Source: a virus
DNA length: 47,169 nt
Virus record (IMG/VR): IMGVR_UViG_3300020470_000026
Location: 1-47,169 of that record
Reading direction: 5' to 3' (one strand)
Of the stretch, positions 1 through 10,000 are shown piece by piece; position 1 is the stretch's first letter; each line of letters begins with the position of its first letter. Position numbers and translations under genes: made by a program. A model generated the notes under the pieces. The model was not told the DNA's origin. It was given only the letters and a program-made list of their open reading frames with translations, and made no database searches.

Positions 1-950
1 CGGATCTCTCCTGTGTTAGCGTCGTATACAAGTTTGTTACGATATCGCATCATCACATCTCTGAGATATTGCTCTGCCTTGACTTTGGGTAAATTACCTA
101 CATCAATATAGAAAATTCTACGTTCTGGAGCACGAGATAGTCTGTATATTACTAAAGAATCCTCAATCATTCTAAGTTGATTGATGGATTTAATCGCTTT
201 ATGCAAATAAGAGAGTGTATTTCCTTTATTTCTATCTACTAAACCTGATGTACAATACGTTACTGCATCTTTTGCTAGCTTAATTCCTTGACTTGCACCT
301 GTTGCATTTATATTTCCTGTTGGATATTGTTGCTTTGGATTGTATATAAAGTATTCTTCTAATTCTGGCCATTTAAAACCCAATGGGTCTTGAGTACTAG
401 CACCACTACCAACATTTAAATACTTATCCTTTTCATGTTTCTTTTCTTGTCTAACATAACGCATTTTCATTGCGTCAATATAACGCAAATCCTGAATACC
501 ATCTTGTGGATTCTTTAAATCAATGACTTTATGATAAAAAATTCTACCATCAACATACCAATTACGATAAATTTCGTGAGATTTTTTACCAAAGTCTAAA
601 AGATCAAGAATATATTTAAATTCTTGTCTTATTTTTTTCTTAATACCATCACTAGCATTAAGATTGGAAAGTTCAATTTGTACAGGACTGTCGTTTTGAT
701 CTGATACAATTGCTTCATTTACGATATCTTCAATAGCACTATCCGCTTCAGGATGAAGTGCCATCTCTCTATATCGTTTAATTAACTCATATTCAGTTCT
801 GTAAACACCTTCAATATCAACATAAGAACCAAAAAAACCACTACTCGCATAATGGTCAACCCCGTCCTCATCATTAGGAGCAACGGGGGAGACCGCATTA
901 GGTGGTAGTGATTCTGTGTCCTCAATAGAGAACCCAAATAACTTTGACAT
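1..950 (-). CDS. 20: Portal vertex protein gp20 (3' part missing)
   Basis: The ATG at 948-950 opens a frame that stays open for about 316 codons to the left edge, so the C-terminus is missing. The translation begins MSKLFGFSIEDTESLPP and contains RYREMALHPEADSAIEDIVN near residue 65 and SRAPERRIFYIDVGNLPK near residue 267. These are hallmarks of the T4-like portal, the region used for g20 marker surveys of marine myoviruses. The family forms a dodecameric ring at the capsid vertex through which DNA is packaged by the gp17 motor. It lies directly downstream of gp19, with a CATAAATA late-promoter motif between the two genes and an AGAAGGA ribosome-binding site about ten bases before the start. 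T4 gp20 is 524 residues, so roughly 60% is present. Confidence 0.95.
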   Translation of the reverse strand, partial: MSKLFGFSIEDTESLPPNAVSPVAPNDEDGVDHYASSGFFGSYVDIEGVYRTEYELIKRYREMALHPEADSAIEDIVNEAIVSDQNDSPVQIELSNLNASDGIKKKIRQEFKYILDLLDFGKKSHEIYRNWYVDGRIFYHKVIDLKNPQDGIQDLRYIDAMKMRYVRQEKKHEKDKYLNVGSGASTQDPLGFKWPELEEYFIYNPKQQYPTGNINATGASQGIKLAKDAVTYCTSGLVDRNKGNTLSYLHKAIKSINQLRMIEDSLVIYRLSRAPERRIFYIDVGNLPKVKAEQYLRDVMMRYRNKLVYDANTGEI

Positions 951-974
951 GATTTATTAAATTTTCCTTCTTAC

Positions 975-982
975 TATTTATG
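975..982 (-). promoter_or_regulatory. Late promoter motif CATAAATA before gp20
   Basis: Minus-strand CATAAATA matches the NATAAATA late promoter of T4-like cyanophages. It directly follows the gp19 stop codon and lies 25 bases before the gp20 start. Confidence 0.65.
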
Positions 983-1570
983 CTAGTCAGCAGAACCGTT
1001 TCCAGCAAGACTGAAGGACTGAACTTGGAATTCAACAGTGAATTCTTCTATAGTATCACTTGATTCGTATGATAAGTCAATAGCAGAGATGTTTGTTGGG
1101 AAAATATCAACAAACTCATACTCTCTAAGAACTACATTCTTCTCACCAGTGTTATCTTCGCTGCTTGACTTAGATCCTCTACCAAGTTGATATACCTTAG
1201 CATTAGTCATGTAAGACTGTGGATTAGTAGCACCCAAGTTGTTCTCCAACTTAGAAATCTGATCCATCCACTCTTCCATCGCAGTTCTAAGGATAAATCC
1301 TTCGTCGTTGATGATAGTTACAGTCCATGTATCGAATGTTCTGTCTCCAGCAACTTTAAAAATACGACCTCTAAATGGAACATCTATTGCTGCTACGTTA
1401 GATGCAGGTAAAGCTGCTGCCTTACACATATATCTAAAACTATCAGCATTCCATTCTATTCCAGCAGGTAGAGTAGTTAACTCTACCTCAAACAGATTAG
1501 GTCTTGCACCGCCCCCAATAAGAGCACCTTTAAATTGAGAAATAGTTTTGTTTTCTCTTGTCTTGGCCAT
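983..1570 (-). CDS. 19: Tail tube protein gp19
   Basis: A 195-residue protein (T4 gp19 is 163) that builds the inner tail tube through which DNA leaves the capsid. The N-terminal segment GGGARPNLFEVELTTLP and the central FRGRIFKVAGDRTFDTWTVT are typical of T4-like tube proteins. It starts at ATG 1570 with a strong AGGAGG ribosome-binding site and sits between the sheath gene gp18 and the portal gene gp20, as in T4. It should be among the most abundant virion proteins, which fits the strong initiation site and its own upstream late-promoter-like motif. Confidence 0.94.
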   Translation of the reverse strand: MAKTRENKTISQFKGALIGGGARPNLFEVELTTLPAGIEWNADSFRYMCKAAALPASNVAAIDVPFRGRIFKVAGDRTFDTWTVTIINDEGFILRTAMEEWMDQISKLENNLGATNPQSYMTNAKVYQLGRGSKSSSEDNTGEKNVVLREYEFVDIFPTNISAIDLSYESSDTIEEFTVEFQVQSFSLAGNGSAD

Positions 1571-1591
1571 GGTTGGTTATCCTCCTGTGTT

Positions 1592-1599
1592 TATTTAGA
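1592..1599 (-). promoter_or_regulatory. Late-promoter-like TCTAAATA before gp19
   Basis: Minus-strand TCTAAATA lies 8 bases after the gp18 stop and 22 bases before the gp19 start. It differs from NATAAATA at one position and belongs to a recurring YCTAAATA set in this window. Confidence 0.5.
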
Positions 1600-1607
1600 T
1601 AATGTGA

Positions 1608-3797
1608 TTAAACTCGACCTGCTACTTCCTCGAAGCTAACACCAGTACGTGTAGCAACAAAGGTAAGAGTAACATAGTTGATTGACTTGGCAGGCTTCAG
1701 GAAGATGTCTGCTCTGAATTCATTATTATCGATAACATCAGGTGTGTTATTTGTAGTGTCACAAATAACGAGGAATCCATAAAGACCTCTCTTTGCCTGA
1801 ATGTCACGTAGATAAGGTTCTACGATATTCTTAAAGTTTGCTCTTGTGAGCTCATCATTTAACTCGAAGAGCTGTGCTTCTGCTGCTTTCTGTAATGCTT
1901 GCTCAACTGTTAAGAACAGACGACGAACATTGATTCTATCGAAAGCAGATGCATAACCTAGACCAGTCTTGTCTCCAAATAATAGAGTACCAATTCCTGG
2001 TTGTGTTATGACTGAGTTAATCCTTTGAGGATAAAGTTGATCTCTTTGTGCCTTACTTGGATTGTATGCAAGTTTAATTGCATTATTGATGATACCACGC
2101 TGTTGTCCAGCAGGTGAGAACCAAGGATAGGAATTGATTCCTGTACGACACATTAGACCAGCAACGTCAGCATTTGTTGCTACGTAGCGGAACTTATTGT
2201 TAAATCTATCGTAAGTGTACTTATAACCACTATCAAATACTGCATATGATGAAGATGCAAGTGGTGAGAAGTACTTAACTAGGTTATCAGTCTGAGTATC
2301 AGTGTTGGTTAATCCAACAATGTCTCCTCTATGTGGTCCAACAGTTGCCACACAATCTTTTCTAAGATTAGCAATAGAAATTAGAGAATTTGCTTTTGCT
2401 TGTGACTCTGCCTGTGTATCACCACCAGGACCCATGATTAGGAAGTCTACTGCGACTTCATCCTTATTACTAAACTTCTGATATGCAGTTATCTGATCTG
2501 CAAGTTCTGCTTTCATTCCACCAGTAGCAGAATAATCAGCACCACCAGCAAATGTATAAGTTACATTACCTAATGCATTATACTTAATACCTTGAGCATC
2601 TTGTCCCCAAAGTCCAGCAGCAGTAGTAACTTTAGTCCAACCAGAAGAGAATGCTGTTGCTTGTGGAGTTGTACCCCAATATGCGTCAGCAGCAGCAGAT
2701 GGGTTCTTACCAGCATAGATATTTGCTGAGTAATCTGCTAAGAACTGATTGTACCAGATCTTTTGTGGAGCATTGACAGATGAAACTGCGTCTTTTGCCT
2801 TAGAGATGCCTACATGCTTCTCTAAAATATTTCCTTTTATTCCACTAATTGTTCCTTTATCATCAACTACAACAATATGTAAACTGTCACCTTTACCTTG
2901 TCTGTCAGAAACAAAAACGTTGGTAGTAGGTTTTGGAGCAATTTGCTTCCAGTAAATTGTTGAGTTTGTTAAACCTAATGTTTGCTGATTGTACCAGTCA
3001 ACAGAAGCTTCTATAGTTGCATCTGCACCAACTTGAGCACCTGCAGAACTAATAACCTGAAGTGTGTTAAAATTAGCAGCAGTTGTCAATGATGCATAAT
3101 TAGTTCCTTCTGCATAATCTATTGCTGTTTCTGTACCATCTATAGCAACTCTTGATGTGATCTTAACATCAACTTTCTTTGTACCAGCATCGATACCAGT
3201 AATAATACCTTTAATATATCCACTAAATGCAGATGTACTTCCTGTACCAGGAATTACTGTATCATTTGGAACTGAGACTGAAACACCTTGTCCAACAGTA
3301 GCACCAGCTGGTACTGCTGATAGAGTTACAGTTTGATCTGCTAAATCATCGATAAAGCAAACTTTTAATCCATCTGCCCATGTACCAGAGTTCTTTGCAG
3401 CATATACATAAGTGTTATCTGTATCCTGATGATTATTAGTATAATCATCGTAGTTGTCAATTCTTGCTGCACCAGTCATGGTTGCATTTGCACTACCAGC
3501 ACCAGCATTAGCATTTGCAAGTGTAGTACCTGCTGCCCTAGTTACTTTTAGAACTCCACCATATGAAAGGTAGGATGCTGCACTCATCCAGTACTCATAT
3601 TGAGCATCTGTTGAGATAGGCTTACCAAATACATTGATAAGATCTTGTTCTGTGGTTATATCAATTGGGTCATTTACTGGTCCAATTGGGAATGGTCCCG
3701 CAATTGCACCGATGTTATCCAATACATTATCAGCTCTTCCTACTGTTAAGTCAACCTCCCTTACCAGTACTCCAGGAGATAATTGAGGAGTCGCCAT
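1608..3797 (-). CDS. 18: Contractile tail sheath protein gp18
   Basis: A 729-residue tail sheath protein (T4 gp18 is 659). The N-terminus has the family signature SPGVLVREVDLTVG (residues 7-20). The C-terminal third carries the conserved sheath core, including GINSYPWFSPAGQQRGII, RDQLYPQRINSVITQPGIGT and VRRLFLTVEQALQKAAE. The variable middle (about residues 90-300) is the expected protruding domain and holds most of the extra length. The sheath contracts to drive the tube through the cell envelope. A GGAG ribosome-binding site lies 11 bases before ATG 3797, and an AATAAATA late motif lies further upstream. Confidence 0.95.
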   Translation of the reverse strand: MATPQLSPGVLVREVDLTVGRADNVLDNIGAIAGPFPIGPVNDPIDITTEQDLINVFGKPISTDAQYEYWMSAASYLSYGGVLKVTRAAGTTLANANAGAGSANATMTGAARIDNYDDYTNNHQDTDNTYVYAAKNSGTWADGLKVCFIDDLADQTVTLSAVPAGATVGQGVSVSVPNDTVIPGTGSTSAFSGYIKGIITGIDAGTKKVDVKITSRVAIDGTETAIDYAEGTNYASLTTAANFNTLQVISSAGAQVGADATIEASVDWYNQQTLGLTNSTIYWKQIAPKPTTNVFVSDRQGKGDSLHIVVVDDKGTISGIKGNILEKHVGISKAKDAVSSVNAPQKIWYNQFLADYSANIYAGKNPSAAADAYWGTTPQATAFSSGWTKVTTAAGLWGQDAQGIKYNALGNVTYTFAGGADYSATGGMKAELADQITAYQKFSNKDEVAVDFLIMGPGGDTQAESQAKANSLISIANLRKDCVATVGPHRGDIVGLTNTDTQTDNLVKYFSPLASSSYAVFDSGYKYTYDRFNNKFRYVATNADVAGLMCRTGINSYPWFSPAGQQRGIINNAIKLAYNPSKAQRDQLYPQRINSVITQPGIGTLLFGDKTGLGYASAFDRINVRRLFLTVEQALQKAAEAQLFELNDELTRANFKNIVEPYLRDIQAKRGLYGFLVICDTTNNTPDVIDNNEFRADIFLKPAKSINYVTLTFVATRTGVSFEEVAGRV

Positions 3798-3833
3798 GTT
3801 TTCTTTCTCCGAATCTCAGAATTAATCTGAAAT

Positions 3834-3841
3834 TATTTATT
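3834..3841 (-). promoter_or_regulatory. Late promoter motif AATAAATA before gp18
   Basis: Minus-strand AATAAATA, a full match to NATAAATA, in the 85-base gap between gp17 and gp18 and 37 bases before the gp18 start. Confidence 0.6.
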
Positions 3842-3882
3842 GTTTTTAACCTTTACAAATGCTATAAACAGTGCGTGAACAA

Positions 3883-5538
3883 CTAAGAGAGGTATTCCCA
3901 CATGTATGATCTGTCTCCATACTCATCTGCATTAAACCATTTATCTCCATCTGCATCTACAAATGAATCATCACCCAAACCATCGTCCATAAAACCAAAG
4001 GGAGCCATGTCCTGTTCTATTTGATTTTTTTGGTCTTCATATAATCTTTTTCGTACATCTTGGTCAGTCAGTTCTTTAAAGTAGTCGCATTGAACTAACC
4101 ATGCATATATTACCAAACACATTGCAAGGTCATCATTACAACCTTCTTCTGCCTCAAATGAATTACTCTTCTGAATGAATGTAGTTAATTCACTCATGAT
4201 ATCATAATCGCATGAAAGAAGTTTATCTTCTTCAATCAATGTTTTTAAACTAAGAGCACCAACTTTCTTAACAGTCTTGGACATCTTAACTCCAAGTTGA
4301 GTCTTCTTACCAGAGAATCCTTGACCAACAACTTGACCTGCTCTACCTCTCATAGAACACATAAGAAGGTTTTTATACTCTAAATCATAATTCAATATAG
4401 ATGCTACTTGGTCTCCTATATCATTTACCTCACATAATACAAAAGCATCATTATATTTCTTTCCTACATTCTCAATTATAGTGGGAAACAGCATAGGTTT
4501 GATTTCATTATTCCTATACTTTGCAACAACTGCATGGGGGAATTCTGTAATATCAATTACTACAAATGCAGAATAATCTTTAGAAACACCTCTTGCTACG
4601 TCTACAGTAATTGTATAATCATGTCCTTTTTGTGGGTCAACATATACATCTAATCCAGCACTTCTCTTTTCTGGTTCTTGATAAACCATACTCCTCAATT
4701 TACTTGGAGCAATAAGAGTATCAACAGAACCTAAAAACTCACACTCAAACTCAACTCTAAACTGCTGGTCTGATGTGTTTGCAATAGTTTGTTCTTTCCA
4801 TTTAGAATCCCTACCAGGAACTTCCGACCAGTGAACATCAGTTGGTACATATTCATTTTTACTTCTTTCCGCATCGTGCCACATACGGTAGAAGTGATTC
4901 ATTCCGTGGGGGGTCGAGACAATAATAACCTTAGTAGACTTACCAGAAGTAATAGTAGGATAAACAGAGGCAAAAAACGAATCAGCAATATGATTTGGAA
5001 CGAATGCAAACTCATCCAAAAACAATATATTGAATGACATTCCTCGAACAGCTGAGGCAGATGTTGAAGCAGCCAAGATTTTGGAACCATTTTCTAACTC
5101 CAGTGAACCTCTATTCCAAGACAAGACACCTTGTTGCATCCACTTGGGAACATTCTCATATGCAGTTTGTAGTCTGCCAAGAAGTTCCCTTGCGGTTGCT
5201 GCCTTGTTAGCAAGAATACCAATATTTACACTATCATTAAATAATAGATAATGCAATAGGTATGATATAACAGTTGTAGACTTACCAGTCTGTCGTGGCA
5301 TTTTACAAATGTTAAATCTATTATTATGGAAGTTACTAATTAAACCTTCTTGAAAATCATATGGTTCAAATGGCATTAAACCCCTATCAAGAGTAACAAT
5401 CTTAACGTGATTTTTTGCAAAGTATACAGGATCTTGTTTACATGCCATAAACTCAAGAATTTGTTCTTGAGTAAATTCGATTCTTGTATTTGCCCTTTTT
5501 AGATTCGGGTTGCCTAAATAAATGTCATGTTCTGCCAT
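3883..5538 (-). CDS. 17: Large terminase subunit gp17 (packaging ATPase/nuclease)
   Basis: A 551-residue packaging motor (T4 gp17 is 610). The N-terminal ATPase has Walker A MPRQTGKST (residues 80-88, Lys86), Walker B ILFLDEF (171-177, Asp175/Glu176) and a coupling motif VSTP (207-210). The C-terminal RNase-H-like nuclease shows TVDVARGVSKDYSAF (311-325, Asp313), CEVNDIGDQ (369-377, Glu370) and CNDDLAMCL (467-475), which supply the acidic metal-binding residues. It docks on the gp20 portal, pumps DNA into the prohead and cuts headful lengths. The AGGAG ribosome-binding site overlaps the TAG stop of the small gene before it, which suggests translational coupling. Unlike in T4, it is separated from gp16 by about 5 kb of fibre-type genes. 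Confidence 0.96.
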   Translation of the reverse strand: MAEHDIYLGNPNLKRANTRIEFTQEQILEFMACKQDPVYFAKNHVKIVTLDRGLMPFEPYDFQEGLISNFHNNRFNICKMPRQTGKSTTVISYLLHYLLFNDSVNIGILANKAATARELLGRLQTAYENVPKWMQQGVLSWNRGSLELENGSKILAASTSASAVRGMSFNILFLDEFAFVPNHIADSFFASVYPTITSGKSTKVIIVSTPHGMNHFYRMWHDAERSKNEYVPTDVHWSEVPGRDSKWKEQTIANTSDQQFRVEFECEFLGSVDTLIAPSKLRSMVYQEPEKRSAGLDVYVDPQKGHDYTITVDVARGVSKDYSAFVVIDITEFPHAVVAKYRNNEIKPMLFPTIIENVGKKYNDAFVLCEVNDIGDQVASILNYDLEYKNLLMCSMRGRAGQVVGQGFSGKKTQLGVKMSKTVKKVGALSLKTLIEEDKLLSCDYDIMSELTTFIQKSNSFEAEEGCNDDLAMCLVIYAWLVQCDYFKELTDQDVRKRLYEDQKNQIEQDMAPFGFMDDGLGDDSFVDADGDKWFNADEYGDRSYMWEYLS

Positions 5539-5546
5539 AATAACTC

Positions 5547-5693
5547 CTACATCATTTCATATTTACCAAAGTGTTGTTTGTCGTGGTCGATAGTTTTTTG
5601 AGTCAAATCTATAATTTTTTCCAATTTCTCAATTTTCTTTTTTAATTCCTTATTCTCTAACTCCGACTTGGAGGAGTGGTTCTCCTGGGTCAT
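5547..5693 (-). CDS. Small coiled-coil protein overlapping the preceding gene and leading into gp17
   Basis: A 48-residue frame from ATG 5693 to TAG 5547. It overlaps the last 44 bases of the Cys/Asn-Gly-rich gene in a different frame and ends 8 bases before the gp17 start. The sequence is strongly charged, with heptad-spaced Leu/Ile (ELENKELKKKIEKLEKIIDL, residues 11-30), so a short coiled coil is likely. The C-terminal part is HDKQHFGKYEMM. Its stop codon forms part of the gp17 ribosome-binding site. It fills what would otherwise be a 111-base gap. The function is unknown; a packaging accessory role is only suggested by position. Confidence 0.65.
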   Translation of the reverse strand: MTQENHSSKSELENKELKKKIEKLEKIIDLTQKTIDHDKQHFGKYEMM

Positions 5694-6258
5694 ATTCAGA
5701 TACTTGGTAGTTCCAGAGTTTAGCATTAGGATACACTTTTCTCACTTGATCCTGTACTTCTCTGCGGGACGGGATTTTGACTTGGGGGAAGAACATTTGT
5801 AAGATGTAGTTCTTTCCTCTCCATGCCAAATAGACATGTATTATTTTTCCTGTTTTCCTTGGGACATACGTTGTCTTTTCTGGTATTGTGTATTGTATAT
5901 TATTTTTTGGGGACTTCATTGGTTCGGGTTTAATTATATCAATGACTGTAGTATTGCCGCCATCAATATGATCTATTTTAACACTATCCTCTTTAAACTG
6001 AGATAGTGTTTTAGATTCACTCATTCCTCCTCCATTAGAGCCATTACCACTCCCATTACTCCCACCATTGCCATTGCCATTAGAATGACCCACGCCATTC
6101 CCATTACCATTTCCGTTTGCGTTCCCATTTTTCTTTTTATTATTCTCGTCAGGATCAGTTCTTAACCATCCTCCACGAGTTACATAATGTCCACGAGGAA
6201 TTGGCATACACTTCTTTTTAGTGTTGCAATAATATTTTCCTTCAGGACACTTTTTCAT
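5650..6258 (-). CDS. Cys-rich / Asn-Gly-rich protein of unknown function
   Basis: A 202-residue protein from the ATG at 6258; a TTG one codon upstream is less likely. There are three parts. The N-terminus (1-40) is basic with three Cys (KKCPEGKYYCNTKKKC) and a GGWLR motif. A low-complexity linker (about 44-78) is almost only Asn, Gly, Ser and His. The C-terminus (about 100-202) has alternating hydrophobic residues, including KIIHVYLAWRGKNYILQMFF and YPNAKLWNYQVSEYDPGEPL. The Cys pattern could bind metal or form a small disulfide fold, and the Gly-rich linker suggests a flexible tether. It lies just upstream of gp17. I recognise this as a type seen in marine T4-like phages but know no function. 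Confidence 0.8.
   Translation of the reverse strand: MKKCPEGKYYCNTKKKCMPIPRGHYVTRGGWLRTDPDENNKKKNGNANGNGNGNGVGHSNGNGNGGSNGSGNGSNGGGMSESKTLSQFKEDSVKIDHIDGGNTTVIDIIKPEPMKSPKNNIQYTIPEKTTYVPRKTGKIIHVYLAWRGKNYILQMFFPQVKIPSRREVQDQVRKVYPNAKLWNYQVSEYDPGEPLLQVGVRE
6030..6127 (-). repeat. Hexamer-like low-complexity repeat encoding Asn-Gly linker
   Basis: Repeated near-copies of GGTAATG/GGCAATG (plus strand CCATTACCATTGCC-type units) encode the Asn-Gly linker of the surrounding gene. Such tracts change length easily by slippage. Confidence 0.7.
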
Positions 6259-6280
6259 CAAGATATCAATACCTACGTTA

Positions 6281-6288
6281 TATTTAGG
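6281..6288 (-). promoter_or_regulatory. Late-promoter-like CCTAAATA
   Basis: Minus-strand CCTAAATA, 6 bases after the stop of the 123-residue gene and 22 bases before the Cys/Asn-Gly-rich gene. It is one mismatch from NATAAATA. Confidence 0.45.
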
Positions 6289-6291
6289 AAT

Positions 6292-6663
6292 TTATGCATC
6301 TAAGGCAGTATAAATCACCTTAAAAGTTGTTGAGTTGGAAGATGCTGGAAACCCTAAAAGTCTTAAATTACCAGAATTAATATCTACAGAAAATGTTGCT
6401 ATTCCTACAGGTTGATTAATTGTTCCAAATTCAGATAGGTAAGCATTAGTATTATCATGAACTACATTAATTGTTGTTTTATTAAAATTATTTCCTTCTA
6501 CTGCTTGAATTTGATAATTGACAGATCTGTATTTTGAAGATTCTACAGATACTAAAGTTGATATACCAGTTGATGTAGTAGTAAGTATACCTGATTGAAT
6601 TACCCCTGCACTGGTGTCCAGTGTTTGGAATATTGGTGGTTTAACTCCGACGATATATGGCAT
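6292..6663 (-). CDS. Small virion-type protein, unknown
   Basis: A 123-residue, beta-strand-rich, Thr/Ser/Asn-rich protein with no charged clusters. The segment SSKYRSVNYQIQAVEGNNFN and the closing FKVIYTALDA look like a fibre or baseplate accessory domain that sits next to tail fibres in marine phages. It follows the 110-residue gene after 4 bases, in the fibre-type cassette between gp16 and gp17. No catalytic motif, signal peptide or membrane segment is visible. A structural or fibre-associated role is inferred from composition and position only. Confidence 0.75.
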   Translation of the reverse strand: MPYIVGVKPPIFQTLDTSAGVIQSGILTTTSTGISTLVSVESSKYRSVNYQIQAVEGNNFNKTTINVVHDNTNAYLSEFGTINQPVGIATFSVDINSGNLRLLGFPASSNSTTFKVIYTALDA

Positions 6664-6667
6664 GATA

Positions 6668-7000
6668 TTAATTAGCGGTTTCTAAAAGACTAAGTATTAT
6701 CTTGAGAGTGCTATTTGCACCTGCTTCAATAGTTACAGAATCATTTGTTTCCAATACTAATTTACCACTCAAAGGAATAAAAGCATCATTAACAGGTACA
6801 TTAGCACCTTTAATGATTTCTGTATCCGTACTAGATCTTTTATGGATCATAGTAACTGTAGAATCAGAACTACCATAATTGGTAATATGAGCATAAAGCA
6901 CAATAGCAGTGTAACCAGTGGGAGCAGTATAAACTGTCTGCTCACTGGTTGTTATTTCTTTAGTAACTGTTTGAAATCTATTAAGTGCTAACTGAGCCAT
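6668..7000 (-). CDS. Small virion-type protein, unknown
   Basis: A 110-residue protein with a beta-sandwich-like strand pattern (SEQTVYTAPTGYTAIVLYAH, then LSGKLVLETNDSVTIEAGA). This pattern, with a 'tAptgytaivl' start and a 'g..l.l..gdsvti.a' end, is common in small phage tail accessory proteins. Its ATG lies one base after the stop of the tail-spike gene, so it is probably co-translated with it. It may cap or decorate the spike; this is inference from position. Confidence 0.75.
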   Translation of the reverse strand: MAQLALNRFQTVTKEITTSEQTVYTAPTGYTAIVLYAHITNYGSSDSTVTMIHKRSSTDTEIIKGANVPVNDAFIPLSGKLVLETNDSVTIEAGANSTLKIILSLLETAN

Positions 7001-7001
7001 A

Positions 7002-10000
7002 TTAACTTAGTGCTAAAATAAATGGTGTCATTTCTGTAAACAAACTCTTAGTGAACGACCTTCCACTAATTGTACCAGTATTCTGATTAATTTGTAATCC
7101 ATCACCTATTCTAAAGTTTCCAGATTGATCAGTACTGGTATAAACAACTTTGCCACCATTTAAGGTTACAACTTCATTTGCCTGATTAGTAACTCCACCT
7201 CGTTTAGGTGTAGCGTTTATAATCTCATTTCCAGAACCAACATACTCAAAAGTATGTGAACTTGCTACTATTCTACTCGATTGAGCAAAATATGCTGTAG
7301 TTCCTACACCAACTGTATTAAGAAGATTTTCATCCAAAGTAACAGTAGTTATTCCAGATACAAGGGGTGTTGAACTATTTATCGTGTAATAAATGGGTGC
7401 CATATTAGCAGTTGCTGTTGCAGCATTACTTCCACTTTGAGGTGCTGAAATTGTCACATTAGGAGTACCTACATACTGACTTCCACTACTAATGATAGAA
7501 ATAGAAGCAACCGAATCTCCTTCTAAAGTTGCAAATGCAGTAGCAGTTTGCCCATTAGGTCCAGTTGGAGTATCAACTGTAACTGTAGGAGTAGCACTAT
7601 ATCCTGTCCCTCCAGAACCTACTGTAATAGTCTGAACTGAATTGTACAATTGGTCAAAATAAATTACTTGACCATCATAAGGTCTATCAACATCAAGTTG
7701 TGCTCTACCACCAGAAATATAAGTATGTCCAAGAGTAGATACACCAACATTTATAGAAAAACTCCTACCAGCATTTGAAACTGATTCAACTTCAAAAACA
7801 TAAGGTGCTTTTTCTGGATATACCTTATTACCATAACTACAATTCATTAAGATACTGGAAAGAGTAACTCCCATTCCTACTTGGAATCCATGAAGACTGC
7901 TTGTAGTAACAGTTGCTATACCACTTATATTATCATAAGCAAAATCAGTTAAATTATGTACTGGTGCAGTAACACTCATCTCCACTTGGTCTTGAGAATC
8001 AGCAGCATTTGATGTAATAATTCCTACGTATTGTGTTGGACCAACCCCTACAGATACCAATCCTTTTGTACCAAAACTGCAGTTACTGTTTGCCAAATCT
8101 GCTTGACCACCTTCATGACATGAAATTGCTTCATCACAACAAATAGTAAATACAGAAACTAATTGAGCAAATCCTTCATTGGTTACAGCAACACCAACTC
8201 CTCCTTGATTATATTGCGTAAAGGAGTCTACGTTCATTGCTTTCAAAGATCTTGCTTGATTTCCATCAATATAAATTCCTGTTCCTGTTGTAGTATTACT
8301 TGTACAGTTTTGAACATATGGACCTTTCCATGCTCCACCATTAACATTTTCTGCAATATCATCTCCTGTTGGGAATGCAACTGCTGCAGCAGGTGATAGA
8401 TGTCCAACAAAAGTCATATTTGCCAATTTATCCCCTTTCCTTACATGGAAAATATCTGAAGTATTATTATTTGGTGCAACTGTAACAGTTCTTTGATCAT
8501 CTCCAACAATAGCAACAAATGCAGGAACTTCAATTGGATTATCTTCTGTATAATTTCCTGAAAGAACTTTAATAGTAGTACCTTCTTGTGCAGCATTAAC
8601 AGCAGCCTTAATAGTTAAAAATGCATTATCGATTGATGTTCCATTATTTTTATCTAAACCATCTTTCGCAACATAAAGAACATTAGGTGCAGAGTTAATA
8701 CCAGATGCAGTTGATTTAATTTCTACATTATCACCAAGTATAATTTTAGTATGAGTAATACTAACAATACCAACTTGAATGGTTTCTGCAGAACCATCTA
8801 AAGTAATAGAAGATCTACCAACAGTAAGAACACCAACAACCCTCGCATCACCGTCCACATATAGGGCGGTATTCCCTAATCCAACATGTACGGTTCCTAT
8901 TCCATTATCAGAACCAAGGGTGGTTAACCCTACAACTGAGAGGTTTTGACCGACCCTTACATCTTCACGGGCGGTTATTACACCAATAGAATCTACATTC
9001 TTTACATCTTCATAAGTAAGAGTTCCTGCAATAGAAACGTTACCTGTAAATTCTGCATCCCCATCAACAAATAATCTCTTTCCTGGAACTGCATTTGCCC
9101 CTACACCAATATTAGATGTAGTATTAATACCAACTGCATCTGATTGCCAAAGTCCAGCACCCCCACCAGCCTCACTACTTAGAACCCAACTATAATTCTT
9201 ACGTACATATGCTTTCCCATCATAAGGAGCATCTTCTATACCACCACCGCCAAGGGTTGATAATTGTTGTTGAATGCGATTAATAAAAATCTTATACTGA
9301 TTTTGAAGATCTTCAAGAGTCGCATAATTTTTATCAAGAGGTGTTAATGGGTCTGAATTATCCTCTTCAGGAGGAATATTTAAGAGACCTTCAGTAAGAA
9401 CTTCTTCATTAAATTTACTAAAAACTTCTTCTAAATGATTAATTTTTTTAAGAAGTTTTTGATTCTTTTCTTCAAAAGAAGAATATAAATTTTTTGCTTC
9501 TAATATATACTGCTCTTGGTCAGGAATTCTTATTGAAGAATACTTTTTATAGAGACCCCTAATTTCTTTGTTTATACCTTTAATATCTTCATCATAATAT
9601 TTTACTTCAGGTACTGTTGGAATAGAATCTTCTACTGAAGAAATCTTTTCCTCTAATCCCTTTATTTCTTCATCATAATATTTTATTTCAGGAACTTCAG
9701 GAATATCTTCCCTTACCTCTTTAACAGACTCTAATATCTCTTTAATCTGTTTATCATAATATTTAACTTTAGGTAATTTAGATATAGATTTTTCAATTAA
9801 CTTTATACCCTTTTCAATGTTAGAAATTTCATCATCATAATATTTAATTTCTGGTATTACAGGTATCTCTTCACGAACCTGTTCAATTGAATCAATTATT
9901 AGATTAAGTTCATCCTCGTAATATCTAACTTCTGGAACTTCAGGAATACTTTTTCTAACTTCCTCTACTAATTCTTTAATTTTATCTAATTCATCATCAT

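Noticed and set aside
1187-1538. Plus-strand open frames opposite gp19
   Set aside because: They are antisense shadows of a strongly supported gene, lack ribosome-binding sites and have non-protein-like composition. The same holds for all plus-strand frames in the window.
3816-3830. Inverted repeat TCAGA-ATTAA-TCTGA before gp18
   Set aside because: Only 5-bp arms in A+T-rich DNA, no T run; too weak to call a terminator or operator.
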